64,000 nucleotides of DNA from NCBI RefSeq assembly GCF_013520865.1, contig NZ_JACDXJ010000001.1, positions 1,727,001-1,791,000 on the forward strand, written 5' to 3'. The stretch comes from Microvirga mediterraneensis (lineage in GTDB: Bacteria > Pseudomonadota > Alphaproteobacteria > Rhizobiales > Beijerinckiaceae). Under the pieces are notes generated by a model that was not told the DNA's origin, ran no database searches, and worked only from the letters and a program-made list of their open reading frames with translations. Below are positions 35,392 through 44,646 of the stretch, piece after piece. Each line of letters begins with the position of its first letter. Positions within the stretch are counted from its first letter, which is position 1. Position numbers and translations under genes: made by a program.

Positions 35392-36405
35392 TTATTCGCT
35401 TTCACGCGGGAGAGGGGCGGCTTCGTCCAACAATCCGGCCTCTCTCAGCGCCGTCCAGAGTTCGTCGGGAATGGATTTCTCGAACCACGCCACGTTGGTG
35501 TGAAGCTGCTCGGCGTCGCGGGCTCCGGTCACGCAGGAGACGACGGCCGGATGGGCCAGGGGGAAGCGGAAGGCCGCAGCCGGGAGCGGGACATCGAATG
35601 CGTCGCACACCGCCTTCAGGGCATGTACGCGCCGCACGACATCCGGCGGAGCATCCGCGTAGTCGAACTTGTTGCTGCCGGCGAGGATGCCGGAATTGAA
35701 CGGACCGGCGATGACGATCCCGGTTCCTACACGTGCGCATTCTTCAAGCAAGGGAAGGCTCATCTGCTCCAGCAGCGTGTAGCGGCCCGCGAGCATGACG
35801 ACGTCGAGATCCGCTTCCCCCATGGCATCATGAACCACCTCGGCCTCGTTGACCCCAAGCCCGATGGCCGTGACATGCCCGCTGCCGCGCAGTTCCCGGA
35901 GAGCCCGGAACCCGCCGCCGGCGGTCAGCTGGCGCCAGTAATGCTCATGCCGGTCGCCATGGGTGTAGCGGCCGATGTCGTGAATGTAGAGGATGTCGAT
36001 CTTGAGGATTCCGAGGCGTTGCCGGCTGTCCTCGAACGACTTCAGGATCGCATCGTAGGTGTAGTCGTAGACGGGGCGGAACGGGAGAGGATGCACCCAA
36101 CCGTTTTCTTCGGCGCTGACGGTCCCGTCTGGCACCATCAGGCGCCCGGCCTTCGTGCTGAGGACATAGCTGTCCCGCTCGCGGTCGCACAACAGGGCGC
36201 CGAGGCGACGCTCGGATCTCGTGTAGCCGTAGTAGGGTGCGGTATCGAAATAACGGATGCCATGAGCCCACGCCGCCTCGGTCGTGGCCTCTGCTTCCGC
36301 AAAGCTCGTGGGGCTGAAGAGCCCTCCCATCGGCGCGCTGCCGAGCCCGAGCATCGTAAGGGACAGCTCTTTGCGGGGGAGAGTGCGGCGGTCGGAGATT
36401 CTCAT
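35392..36405 (-). CDS. aldo/keto reductase, L-fucose/D-threo-aldose 1-dehydrogenase-like
   Basis: 337 aa from the ATG at 36405; an extension to 36465 has no family sequence. The AKR tetrad is visible: Asp in RYFDTAPYYGYTRSE, Tyr in the same block, Lys in VLSTKAGRLMVP and His in ILYIHDIGRYTHG. The KAGRLMVP turn is typical of the L-fucose/pyridoxal dehydrogenase branch, which oxidises aldoses to lactones with NAD(P)+. It leads the operon with the lactonase and the sugar importer and is divergent from the GntR regulator. Confidence 0.88.
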   Translation of the reverse strand: MRISDRRTLPRKELSLTMLGLGSAPMGGLFSPTSFAEAEATTEAAWAHGIRYFDTAPYYGYTRSERRLGALLCDRERDSYVLSTKAGRLMVPDGTVSAEENGWVHPLPFRPVYDYTYDAILKSFEDSRQRLGILKIDILYIHDIGRYTHGDRHEHYWRQLTAGGGFRALRELRGSGHVTAIGLGVNEAEVVHDAMGEADLDVVMLAGRYTLLEQMSLPLLEECARVGTGIVIAGPFNSGILAGSNKFDYADAPPDVVRRVHALKAVCDAFDVPLPAAAFRFPLAHPAVVSCVTGARDAEQLHTNVAWFEKSIPDELWTALREAGLLDEAAPLPRESE

Positions 36406-36559
36406 GACGCGCCCTTGATCGCCGCGCGAAACAGAGCCTCGGGCCGTTCCGGCATGCCGGTGCAATGGTGGAGATGGGCCGACACGCCGCGCATGCTTCC
36501 TCCCTCTGCAGCTTGTTGTCTGAACTTGGCCCCGTTCTCCGCAGGGCTTTTGCGCTTGA

Positions 36560-36574
36560 ATTGGTCAGGCCAAT
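36560..36574. promoter_or_regulatory. operator-like site 1 for the GntR/FadR regulator
   Basis: ATTGGTCAGGCCAAT, a near-palindrome of the GntR/FadR kind (TTGGNCxxxCCAA). It is 155 bp upstream of the aldo/keto reductase start. The 13-nt core TGGTCAGGCCAAT is repeated exactly at 36680-36692. Confidence 0.6.
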
Positions 36575-36679
36575 CTAGGAACAATAGGAATATGGCCAGC
36601 GATGACGATCGGTCAAGTTTAAAGGATCGACCAAGAAATAGGGGTCGTTCCGCGTTGTCAGGCACCGGAGCGGGATCTA

Positions 36680-36692
36680 TGGTCAGGCCAAT
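36680..36692. promoter_or_regulatory. operator-like site 2, identical repeat next to the regulator start
   Basis: TGGTCAGGCCAAT again, 15 bp upstream of the GntR ATG, 118 bp from site 1. Binding here could repress the regulator gene itself, and the pair could loop the shared region. Confidence 0.6.
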
Positions 36693-36707
36693 TGCAGGTT
36701 CCGGTCC

Positions 36708-37400
36708 ATGTCCATTCCTCTCAAGCCAACCGAGCCCCGGCGCCTCTATCAGCAAGTGGCCGATCAGATCCGCGGCCTCATCCACGGCGGCCAGTTCCAG
36801 CCTGGGACGCGTCTTCCCGCCGAGCGCGACCTCGCGCAGCAACTGGGCGTTTCGCGCCCATCACTCCGGGAGGCCCTCATCGCCCTGGAGATCGATGGCA
36901 GCGTCGAAATCCGGTCTGGGTCCGGCGTCTATGTCTGCGCCCCGGTCGAGCGTGCCGCCGGCACGACGCATGCGATGGGCGAGAGTCCTTCCGAGCTCAT
37001 GCAGGCGCGTTCCGCCATCGAAGGGACGGTTGCTGCCCTTGCCTGTGCCCGCATAACGCCTGAAGGGCTCGCCTCCCTTCAGGCGTCGATCCAGGGAATG
37101 CGAGCCGACATCGCGCTTGGGCGCGATCCGCTTGAGCAAGATCGCCAATTCCACCTCGCTATTGCGAGCCTGTCGGGCAATTCGGTGCTCATGCGCATCG
37201 TGCGCGAGCTGTTCGACGAGCGTCACAGTCCGATCTCCGCCCAGCTCAGAATCCGGTTCGACAGCCGCGAGGGCTGGCACACGGCACTTCTCGAGCATGA
37301 AGCCATTTATGCAGCTCTCGAGTGTGCCGATCCGCTGCTGGCGCAGGCTGCAATGCGGATGCATCTCGATGCGTCGAAGCGGCGGTGGCTCGGGGAGTGA
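36708..37400 (+). CDS. GntR-family transcriptional regulator, FadR/FCD type
   Basis: 230 aa. The N-terminal winged helix-turn-helix reads LYQQVADQIRGLIHGGQF, followed by GTRLPAERDLAQQLGVSRPSLREAL; the C-terminal helical FCD domain has the acidic metal-binding and EQDRQFHLAIASLSGN motif. It likely senses a sugar-acid intermediate and represses the divergent aldo/keto reductase-lactonase-ABC operon through the two operator repeats. The stop is at 37400, followed by a hairpin. Confidence 0.92.
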   Translation: MSIPLKPTEPRRLYQQVADQIRGLIHGGQFQPGTRLPAERDLAQQLGVSRPSLREALIALEIDGSVEIRSGSGVYVCAPVERAAGTTHAMGESPSELMQARSAIEGTVAALACARITPEGLASLQASIQGMRADIALGRDPLEQDRQFHLAIASLSGNSVLMRIVRELFDERHSPISAQLRIRFDSREGWHTALLEHEAIYAALECADPLLAQAAMRMHLDASKRRWLGE

Positions 37401-37466
37401 GGCATGGGGCCGAAGTCGCTCATACTCCAGGTGATGGCGTAAGGACGTCGACGCCTACGCAAAGAA

Positions 37467-37492
37467 AAGGCCGGGATGCGATCCCGGCCTTG
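37467..37492 (-). terminator. strong GC hairpin; T tract on the minus strand
   Basis: AAGGCCGGGAT, loop GCG, ATCCCGGCCTT. Read on the minus strand the stem is followed by TTTTCTTT, a good terminator tail; on the plus strand no T run follows. It lies 66 bp after the GntR stop, so it may serve the regulator too, but its better direction is from the 880-bp non-coding stretch. Confidence 0.6.
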
Positions 37493-38280
37493 GAAGTTCA
37501 AATCATACGCTGTGAGCAATGCTTTCACAGAGTGTGATTGGAATCGCAATTCAATGACAATGAAATCCGATGCGTCAGTTCCGCGTGGTTCTCGCCCCAT
37601 AAGTGCAAATCAACGTTTGGGCTTGATGCTCTAGAACCTGTACCGTCCGCGTCTTGAAAAGATCTCCCGTCCTGGCGTTGTCGATGATGGAAACGTTGGT
37701 GAAAGAGAGCTTTGGTTCTCCCAAAAGAGAGGCCAAAACGCATCATGCCGCCCGTCGATGTCAGCACGGTCCTGAGCGGCCCATGAACCTGTCGGACTGG
37801 AAAGCCCGATCGGTGGAAGTCGTCCCATTTATGTCGCGCAGCTTGGCGCGACAGAATAATTCAATGCCATTTCATCTGCCCCGAATTCAGCGAGCCTCTT
37901 TGCTGAGCTCTTTGAGTAAAACTATCCAGTTATGTGGAGAGGTTGCCAGAAAGATGGCGGGAAGGAAACGCAGTATACTTACACAAGGAGCCAAGTGTTG
38001 AAATTAAGCCCTCGGAACCTTTCGGATATCAAAGGTTAATCCTTGATAACCATTGGTGATGTTCTGCTGGCTGAATAAGGCAACATCGTGGCGCCCTGAG
38101 AAAAAGCTCATGCAAAGCTCAGAGTTCTATCTTTGCATAAGACATTATAGTCTTTAGAGGATTATAAACCCGTGACGTTGTTCGGAGAGCCAAGTTGAAG
38201 GCGGAGCGGAGGTGTCGGAATCACCTCTACGCGGTACGCAAAGCTGCTCTATCGCTCACGGGCCGAGGAACCGGGGCCAT
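37493..38280. other. 788-bp stretch with no convincing gene
   Basis: GC content falls here compared with flanking genes. Two frames of 80-115 codons exist but have no family features, poor coding bias and overlap on opposite strands. The only definite element is the minus-oriented hairpin at the left edge (37467-37492), which could end an unannotated minus-strand transcript from this stretch or readthrough from the GMC oxidoreductase. Nothing else was recognised. Confidence 0.4.
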
Positions 38281-39921
38281 TTATGCCGAATGCAGAGAAG
38301 GCGTGGCGATGTGCGATTGATCCTCCAGGATCATTGCGGCTCCTCTTTCGGCGATCATCAGGGTCGGCGAATTCGTGTTCCCGCTCGTGATCGTCGGCAT
38401 CACGGATGCATCGACGACGCGCAGACCCTCGACGCCGCGCACGCGCAGGCGCGAGTCCGTGACGGCCATCGGATCGCTGTCGATCCCCATCTTGGCCGTT
38501 CCGACGGGGTGGAAGATCGTGGTTCCGATCTCCCGTGCTCCATTCAGGAGTTCCTCGTCCGTCGTCAGTTGAGCGCCGGGCCTGTATTCCTCCGGGCGGT
38601 ACTTCTGGAGGGCAGGCATCGAAACGATGCGCCGGACGAGGCGCAGGGAATCCACCGCCACGCCCTGGTCTTCCGATGTCGACAGATAGTTCGGGCGAAT
38701 AAAGGGCGCGTCGTCCGGCGCGCCGCTGCGGATTCTGACACTGCCCCGGCTGGTCGGACGCAGGTTGCAGACGCTCGCCGTGAAGGCCGGGAAGGGGTGC
38801 GGATCTTCTCCGAACCTGTCGAGGGACAGGGGCTGGATGTGAAACTGGAGGTTCGGCGTGGCATATTCGGGCGACGATCGTGTGAAGGCTCCCAGCTGCG
38901 AGGGAGCCATCGTTAGCGGGCCTCGACGAAACAGCACGTATTCCAGTCCCATATGGGCCTTCTTGAGAAGCGACCGGTAATCCTCGTTGAGCGTTCGCAC
39001 TCCATGTACTTTGTAGATCGGGCGCAGCTGCAGATGATCCTGCAGGTTCTCCCCGACGCCCGGCAGATGGTGGCGCGTCTCGATCCCGTGCTGCTGGAGA
39101 TACGCGCCGTCCCCGATGCCTGACAATTGCAGGAGCTTCGGAGACGCGATAGCGCCTGCGGACAGAACGACTTCCTTCCGGGCAAAGATGCGCTTCAGGG
39201 TGCCGTTCTGAAGGATTTCGACCCCGATGGCGCGCCTGCCTTCGAACAGGACACGCGTGGCATGGGCCTGGATCTCCACCTCGAGATTGGGGCGGGACAA
39301 GGCCGGCTTGAGAAAGCCGCGCGCCGAGGACCAGCGCCGCCCGCTCTTCTGGTTGACGTGAAAGTAAGAGATGCCCTCGTTGCTGCCGGTATTGAAATCG
39401 CTGACGCGAGGGATGCCGGCTTCGACGGCGGCTTCGATGAAGGTGTCGAGCAGGTCCCAGCGGGTCCGGGGCGCCTCGACGCGCCATTCACCGCCGATGC
39501 CGTGGTGCTCGCCGGCCCCGAGGTAGTGATCGAGGTGCTGGCGAAAGATCGGCTTCACATCGTCCCAGCCCCAGCCCGTCAGGCCCATCTGGCGCCAGTT
39601 GTCGTAATCCTCGCGCTGACCGCGCATGTAGATCATCGCATTGATGGCCGAGCAGCCGCCCAGGACCTTGCCACGCGGATAATTCAGGACGCGGCCGTTC
39701 AGGCCCGGCTCGGCCTCGGTCTTGAACATCCAGTCGGCCCGGGGATTGCCGATGGCGAAAAGATAGCCGACCGGGATGTGGAACCAGATCCAGTTGTCCT
39801 TGCCGCCGGCCTCGAGAATGCAGACGGAATTGCGGGGATCCTTGGACAGGCGGTTCGCCAGCACGCACCCGGCTGATCCCGCGCCGACGATCACGTAATC
39901 GAATGTATCGCTGCCTGACAT
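38281..39921 (-). CDS. GMC-family FAD alcohol oxidoreductase (choline dehydrogenase-like)
   Basis: 546 aa. The dinucleotide motif GAGSAG is at 13-18 (DYVIVGAGSAGCVLANRLS). The GMC signatures GGCSAINAMIYMRGQ and GAIASPKLLQLSGIG follow, and the C-terminal catalytic His sits in TIFHPVGTAKMG with an Asn in SGNTNSPTLMIAE. The enzyme oxidises a primary alcohol to an aldehyde; choline, polyethylene glycol and many other alcohols are oxidised by family members. It is the last gene of the livKGFHM run and faces the 880-bp gap. Confidence 0.9.
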   Translation of the reverse strand: MSGSDTFDYVIVGAGSAGCVLANRLSKDPRNSVCILEAGGKDNWIWFHIPVGYLFAIGNPRADWMFKTEAEPGLNGRVLNYPRGKVLGGCSAINAMIYMRGQREDYDNWRQMGLTGWGWDDVKPIFRQHLDHYLGAGEHHGIGGEWRVEAPRTRWDLLDTFIEAAVEAGIPRVSDFNTGSNEGISYFHVNQKSGRRWSSARGFLKPALSRPNLEVEIQAHATRVLFEGRRAIGVEILQNGTLKRIFARKEVVLSAGAIASPKLLQLSGIGDGAYLQQHGIETRHHLPGVGENLQDHLQLRPIYKVHGVRTLNEDYRSLLKKAHMGLEYVLFRRGPLTMAPSQLGAFTRSSPEYATPNLQFHIQPLSLDRFGEDPHPFPAFTASVCNLRPTSRGSVRIRSGAPDDAPFIRPNYLSTSEDQGVAVDSLRLVRRIVSMPALQKYRPEEYRPGAQLTTDEELLNGAREIGTTIFHPVGTAKMGIDSDPMAVTDSRLRVRGVEGLRVVDASVMPTITSGNTNSPTLMIAERGAAMILEDQSHIATPSLHSA

Positions 39922-39989
39922 GGTACGGCTCGATGCAATGAGCGGGCGCTCGGTCCACGAGCGCCGGCAGAGGTTGCGTCATTCGCCCC

Positions 39990-40964
39990 TTAGGAAGCGC
40001 TTTTGGACCTGCGTCTCATGAGTTCCAGGATCTCGCCCACGATGCCCCGGCGGAACAGGAGCACGCAGATCACGAAGATGATGCCGATCAGCACCGTCAC
40101 GGGGAAGGCGGAGGCCGCCAGATAGTTCTGCAGGGCGATCACCAGACCGGCGCCCACGATGGGGCCGATCATGGTGCCGATGCCGCCGAGAAGGGTCATG
40201 AGAATGACCTCGCCGGACATCTGCCACTGCACGTCCGTGAGCGTCGCGAACTGGAACACGATGGCCTTCGTGCCGCCCGCCAGTCCCGCCAGCGCGGCCG
40301 ACATCACGAAGGCGCCGAGCTTGTAGCGGTCGACCCGGTAGCCGAGGGAGACCGCCCGCCGCTCGTTCTCGCGGATCGCCTTGAGGATGTTGCCGAAGGG
40401 CGAGTTCACGATGCGCCAGATGGAGAAGAAGCCGAACAGGAAGATCGCCAGCGTGACGTAGTACATGGTCAGGGGCTGGTTGAGGTCGAGGACGCCGAGC
40501 AGATGGCCGCGCGGAACGCCCTGGATGCCGTCCTCGCCGTGGGTGAAGGGCACCTGCAGGCAGATGAAGGCGAACATCTGCGACAGGGCCAGCGTGATCA
40601 TGGCGAAATAGATGCCCTGGCGGCGGATCGCCACGAAGCCGATCACAAGGCCCATGGCGGCGGCTCCCGCCACGCCCAGCAGGATCGCGGTCAGGGGCTC
40701 CCACCCCCACACCTTGGCCGCATGGGCGGTGAAATAGGCCGCTCCACCGAAGAAGGCCGCGTGGCCGAAGGAGAGGAGGCCCACATAGCCGATGAGCAGG
40801 TTGAACGCGCAGGCGAAGAGCGCGAAGCAGAGCACGCTCATCAGCATGACGGGGTAGAAGAAGAACGGTGCCGCCATCAGGGCCGCGATGGCGACCGCTC
40901 CGAGCACCATGGAGGATGTGCGGAGCCTGGGCTGTTCCGCGAGATATTGGGTTCCGACAGCCAT
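39990..40964 (-). CDS. livM: branched-chain amino-acid-type ABC transporter permease (LivM)
   Basis: 324 aa, about nine helices. LivM signatures NLLIGYVGLLSFGHAAFFGGAAYF and GGIGTMIGPIVGAGLVIAL are intact. In the inner membrane it pairs with LivH. Despite the family name, such transporters take up amides, aromatic acids and other small molecules besides branched-chain amino acids, and the linked oxidoreductase suggests a non-amino-acid ligand. It lies 4 bp after livH. Confidence 0.95.
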   Translation of the reverse strand: MAVGTQYLAEQPRLRTSSMVLGAVAIAALMAAPFFFYPVMLMSVLCFALFACAFNLLIGYVGLLSFGHAAFFGGAAYFTAHAAKVWGWEPLTAILLGVAGAAAMGLVIGFVAIRRQGIYFAMITLALSQMFAFICLQVPFTHGEDGIQGVPRGHLLGVLDLNQPLTMYYVTLAIFLFGFFSIWRIVNSPFGNILKAIRENERRAVSLGYRVDRYKLGAFVMSAALAGLAGGTKAIVFQFATLTDVQWQMSGEVILMTLLGGIGTMIGPIVGAGLVIALQNYLAASAFPVTVLIGIIFVICVLLFRRGIVGEILELMRRRSKSAS

Positions 40965-40968
40965 GATA

Positions 40969-41856
40969 TCACTCCTCCCGCCCGAAGAGACCTGCCGGCC
41001 TGACGAGCAGAACGATGGCCATGATCACGAAGATAACGACACTCGAGGCTTCCGGGTAGAAGACCTTCGTCAGCCCCTCGAGAACGCCGAGCACATAGCC
41101 GGTCACGATGGCGCCCAGGATCGACCCCATGCCGCCGACGACGACCACGGCGAACACGATGATGATGAGGTTCGATCCCATCAGCGGGCTCACCTGGTAG
41201 ATCGGGGCCGCCAGCACGCCGGCCAGCCCGGCCAGCGCCGCGCCCAGGCCGTAGGTGAGGGTCAGGAGCAGGGGTACGTTCACGCCGAAGGCCTGGACGA
41301 GCGTGGCGTTTTCCGTCGCGGCGCGGAGATAGGCGCCAAGCCGCGTCTTCTCGATGAGAAGCCACGTGCCCAGGCAGATGACCAGGGATGCGATGACCAC
41401 CCAGCCGCGATAGATCGGCATGAACATGAAGCCCAGATTGACGGCTCCCGTCAGCTGCGGGGGAGGGGAATAGGGCTGGCCCGCGGCGCCGAACCAGTAG
41501 CGGAAGGCACCTTCGAGGATGAGCGCAAGGCCGAACGTCAGCAGAAGGCCGTAGAGCGGATCCACACCGTAGAGCCGGCTCAGCATGGTCTTCTCGATCA
41601 CGACCGCGATCGCGCCGACGATGAGAGGGGCCAGGATGAGTGCCGGCCAATAGCCGATCCCCAAATAGCTCAGGAGCAGGTAGGCGGCGAAGGCGCCGAG
41701 CATATATTGCGCGCCATGGGCGAAATTGATGACCCGGAGCAGGCCGAAGATCACCGCGAGACCCAGGCTCAGCATGGCATAGAAGGAGCCGTTGATCAGG
41801 CCGATGAGGATCTGGCCGTAGAGGGCCGGAGCGGGAATGCCGAAAATGGTGCTCAT
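40969..41856 (-). CDS. livH: branched-chain amino-acid-type ABC transporter permease (LivH)
   Basis: 295 aa, eight or so helices. The pattern ILIGLINGSFYAMLSLGLAVIFGLLRVINFAHGAQYMLGAF and the GGMGSILGAIVTGYVLGVLEGL motif are typical of LivH. It forms the channel with LivM. It lies 6 bp after livF and 4 bp before livM, clearly one operon. Confidence 0.95.
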   Translation of the reverse strand: MSTIFGIPAPALYGQILIGLINGSFYAMLSLGLAVIFGLLRVINFAHGAQYMLGAFAAYLLLSYLGIGYWPALILAPLIVGAIAVVIEKTMLSRLYGVDPLYGLLLTFGLALILEGAFRYWFGAAGQPYSPPPQLTGAVNLGFMFMPIYRGWVVIASLVICLGTWLLIEKTRLGAYLRAATENATLVQAFGVNVPLLLTLTYGLGAALAGLAGVLAAPIYQVSPLMGSNLIIIVFAVVVVGGMGSILGAIVTGYVLGVLEGLTKVFYPEASSVVIFVIMAIVLLVRPAGLFGREE

Positions 41857-41862
41857 GATGCT

Positions 41863-42570
41863 CTACACCCCGAGAACTTCGTGGAGTTCGTCCATGCGCG
41901 CATCGAGCTCATGCCCGGGGAACGCGTTCACCATACGCCCGTCTTCCATGAGGTAGAAGCGGTCGGCCACCTTCTTCGCGAAGCGGAAGTTCTGCTCCAC
42001 GAGCAGGATGGTCATGCCGCGCTTCTTCAAGGCGACCAGCACATCGCCGATGCGCTGGACGATGACGGGAGCCAGGCCCTCCGTCGGCTCGTCGAGAAGG
42101 ATGATCCGCGCGCCCGTGCGCAGCACGCGGGCGATGGCGAGCATCTGCTGCTCGCCGCCCGACAGCTTCGTGCCCTGGCTCGATCGGCGCTCGTACAGGT
42201 TGGGGAAGAGGCCGTAGATCTCCTCCACGCTCATGCCGCCGTCCGAGACGGTCGGCGGCAGCATCAGGTTCTCGGAAACGTTCAGGCTCGCGAAGATCCC
42301 GCGCTCCTCGGGCACGTAGCCGAGGCCCGACTGAGCGACCTTGTGGAGAGGCAGGCCGAGAAGATCCTTGCCCCGCAGACGGATGACGCCCTCGCGACGG
42401 CGCAGGATGCCCATGATGGCGCGCAGGGTCGTGGTCTTGCCCGCGCCGTTGCGGCCGAGCAGGGTGACCGTCTCGCCCTCGCGGATGTCGAGATCGACCC
42501 CGTGAAGAACATGGCTTTCGCCGTACCAGGCATTGAGCCCGCGGACTTCGAGAAGAGGAGCGCTACTCAT
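41863..42570 (-). CDS. livF: branched-chain amino-acid-type ABC transporter ATP-binding protein (LivF)
   Basis: 235 aa. Walker A GRNGAGKTTT, signature LSGGEQQMLAIAR and Walker B IILLDEPTEGLAP in order. It hydrolyses ATP with LivG to drive import. The start overlaps the livG stop by 8 bp. Confidence 0.95.
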   Translation of the reverse strand: MSSAPLLEVRGLNAWYGESHVLHGVDLDIREGETVTLLGRNGAGKTTTLRAIMGILRRREGVIRLRGKDLLGLPLHKVAQSGLGYVPEERGIFASLNVSENLMLPPTVSDGGMSVEEIYGLFPNLYERRSSQGTKLSGGEQQMLAIARVLRTGARIILLDEPTEGLAPVIVQRIGDVLVALKKRGMTILLVEQNFRFAKKVADRFYLMEDGRMVNAFPGHELDARMDELHEVLGV

Positions 42571-43321
42571 GCTCTGTTCCCATATAGGCTTCGCGCACGC
42601 GCGGGTCCTGGCTGACCGTGTCGTAGGATCCGTCGGAGAGGATTTCGCCGCGCGCCAGGACGGTGACCCGGTCGCAGAGGTCCGACACCACGTTCAGGTT
42701 ATGCTCGACCATCAGGACCGTGCGGTTCTGCGCGATGCGCCGGATCAGGTCGGAGATGCGGCCGATGTCTTCATGGCCCATGCCGGCCATGGGCTCGTCG
42801 AGCAGCAGCATGGCGGGATCGAGGGCCAACGTCGTGGCGATCTCGAGGGCCCGCTTGCGCCCATAGGACAACTCGACGGCCGGCAGATGCGCATAGGGCC
42901 TGAGGCCCACCGCATCGATCAGCTCCATCGCGCGGTCGTTGAGGGCTGAAAGGGACGAGGAGGAGCGCCAGAACTGCGTCGCGAGGCCCGAGGGACGCTG
43001 CAGCGCCACGCGCACGTTGTCGAGCACGGTGAGGTGCGGGAACACGGCGGAAATCTGGAAGGAGCGCACGAGCCCGAGACGGGCCACCTCGGCGGGCTTC
43101 AAGCCCGTGATGTCCGAGCCCTTGAACGCGATCTGCCCGCGGGTCGGCGTGAGGAACTTCGTGAGCAGGTTGAAGACGGTCGTCTTGCCGGCGCCGTTGG
43201 GGCCGATCAACGCATGGATCGTGCCTTCATGGACGGACAGCGTCACGTCCTTCACGGCCAAGAAGCCGCGAAACTCCATGGTGAGACCGGTGGCGCTCAA
43301 GATTGGTTGCGTACTGACCAT
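42563..43321 (-). CDS. livG: branched-chain amino-acid-type ABC transporter ATP-binding protein (LivG)
   Basis: 252 aa from the ATG at 43321 (MVSTQPILSATGLTMEF); upstream open sequence in this frame is a shadow of livK. Walker A GPNGAGKTT, signature LSYGRKRALEIATTLA (LSYG variant usual in LivG) and Walker B MLLLDEPMAGM are present. It partners LivF. The binding protein livK lies 116 bp upstream. Confidence 0.93.
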   Translation of the reverse strand: MVSTQPILSATGLTMEFRGFLAVKDVTLSVHEGTIHALIGPNGAGKTTVFNLLTKFLTPTRGQIAFKGSDITGLKPAEVARLGLVRSFQISAVFPHLTVLDNVRVALQRPSGLATQFWRSSSSLSALNDRAMELIDAVGLRPYAHLPAVELSYGRKRALEIATTLALDPAMLLLDEPMAGMGHEDIGRISDLIRRIAQNRTVLMVEHNLNVVSDLCDRVTVLARGEILSDGSYDTVSQDPRVREAYMGTEHE

Positions 43322-43437
43322 TGAATGGGCCGACACTCTCTTGCTGAGGATGCGACGGCTGGTTCGGGCGCGAGGCTCGAGCCAGCCGTTGTCGGATGAT
43401 GTGGCGGGGCGGCTCACACCGTCCCGCGAAGGGGAGA

Positions 43438-44646
43438 TTACTGCGTGAGCTGGCAGCCGCTCTCGGCCAGCGAAAGGTAAGCCTGGTCGCCCGGCACCTT
43501 GGCGAGCTGCTTGTACATGTCCCAGTCGCTCTTGCTCTCTTCCGGCTTCTTCACCTGGAAGAGATACATGTCGTAGACCATGCGGCCGTTGGGCAGCACC
43601 TTGCCGTTCTTGGCGAAGACGTCCTGGACGGGCATTTCGTGCAGGAGCTTGGCGACCGGTTCGGTCGCGTCCGTGCCGGCCTTCTCGACCGCCTTCAGGT
43701 ACTGCATCACGGCCGAGTAGGTGCCCATGTGGATCATGTTGGGCATGCGGCCGGTCTTTTCCTGGAACTTCTTCGCGAAGGCGCGATTCTCGTCGCTCTG
43801 GTCCCAATACCAGCCCTCGGTCAGGGTGAGGCCCTGCGCGGCTTTCAGGCCGAGGCCCTTTACCTCGGCCAGGGTGAAGAGCAGCGCCGCCAGACGGGTG
43901 CCGCCCTGGGTGATGCCGAACTCCGCCGCCTGCTTGATGGCGTTCGCGGTATCGAGACCCGCATTGGCAAGGCCGATCACGTTGGCGCCGGAACTCTGGG
44001 CCTGCAGCAGGAAGGACGAGTAGTCGGTCGCCGCCAGCGGATGGCGGACGGAGCCGAGGACCTGGCCGCCCTTCGACTTCACGAATTTGGAGGTCTGCTC
44101 CTCGAGAGAATAGCCGAAGGCGTAGTCGGCCGTGAGGAAGAACCACTTGTTGCCGCCGTTCTCCACCAGCGCGCCGCCGGTGCCGACCGCAAGCGCGTGG
44201 GTGTCGTAGGCCCAGTGGAAGCCGAACGGCGTGCACTGCTTGCCCGTCAGGTCGCTGGTGGCGGCGCCCGTCGTGATGGTGATCTTCTTCTTGTCCTTGG
44301 ACAGGCCCTGGACCGCGAGGGCGACGGACGAGGTGGTCAGCTCCATGATGGCATCGACCTTCTCGGTGTCGTACCATTGCCGGGCGATGCTGGCCGCGAC
44401 GTCAGGCTTGTTCTGGTGGTCCGCGCTGACGATCTCGACGGGCACGCCGAGAACCTTGCCGCCGAAATCCTGCACGGCCATGCGGGCGGCCTCCACCGAG
44501 GATTTGCCGCCGAAATCCGCATAGACGCCGGATTGGTCGTTCAGGATGCCGATCTTGACCACGCCGTCGGAGGCCTGCTGCGCAAAGGCCGACTGCACCG
44601 TAACGGTGCAGCTGAGAGCGAACAGAATTTTGCTGAGAACTCGCAT
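43438..44646 (-). CDS. livK: branched-chain amino-acid-type ABC transporter substrate-binding protein (LivK-like)
   Basis: 402 aa from the ATG at 44646, which has a GGGAAGGAA ribosome site; an extension to 44688 has none. The signal peptide is MRVLSKILFALSCTVTVQS and the mature part reads VVKIGILNDQSGVYADFGGKSSVEAARMAVQ. This peripla_BP_6 type binds amides, aliphatic acids or amino acids. It starts the uptake operon and faces the SSADH gene across 317 bp. Confidence 0.92.
   Translation of the reverse strand: MRVLSKILFALSCTVTVQSAFAQQASDGVVKIGILNDQSGVYADFGGKSSVEAARMAVQDFGGKVLGVPVEIVSADHQNKPDVAASIARQWYDTEKVDAIMELTTSSVALAVQGLSKDKKKITITTGAATSDLTGKQCTPFGFHWAYDTHALAVGTGGALVENGGNKWFFLTADYAFGYSLEEQTSKFVKSKGGQVLGSVRHPLAATDYSSFLLQAQSSGANVIGLANAGLDTANAIKQAAEFGITQGGTRLAALLFTLAEVKGLGLKAAQGLTLTEGWYWDQSDENRAFAKKFQEKTGRMPNMIHMGTYSAVMQYLKAVEKAGTDATEPVAKLLHEMPVQDVFAKNGKVLPNGRMVYDMYLFQVKKPEESKSDWDMYKQLAKVPGDQAYLSLAESGCQLTQ

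Noticed and set aside
37525..38001. Two frames of 80-115 codons in the gap after the GntR gene
   Set aside because: They overlap on opposite strands, have poor coding bias and no recognisable domain.
40888..42615. 575-codon frame on the plus strand
   Set aside because: Entirely antisense to livH, livF and livM, with the His/Asp/Glu/Arg-rich composition typical of high-GC shadows.
43322..44377. Open frame extending livG upstream
   Set aside because: It is a shadow of livK; its composition is Arg/Pro-rich and has no homology.
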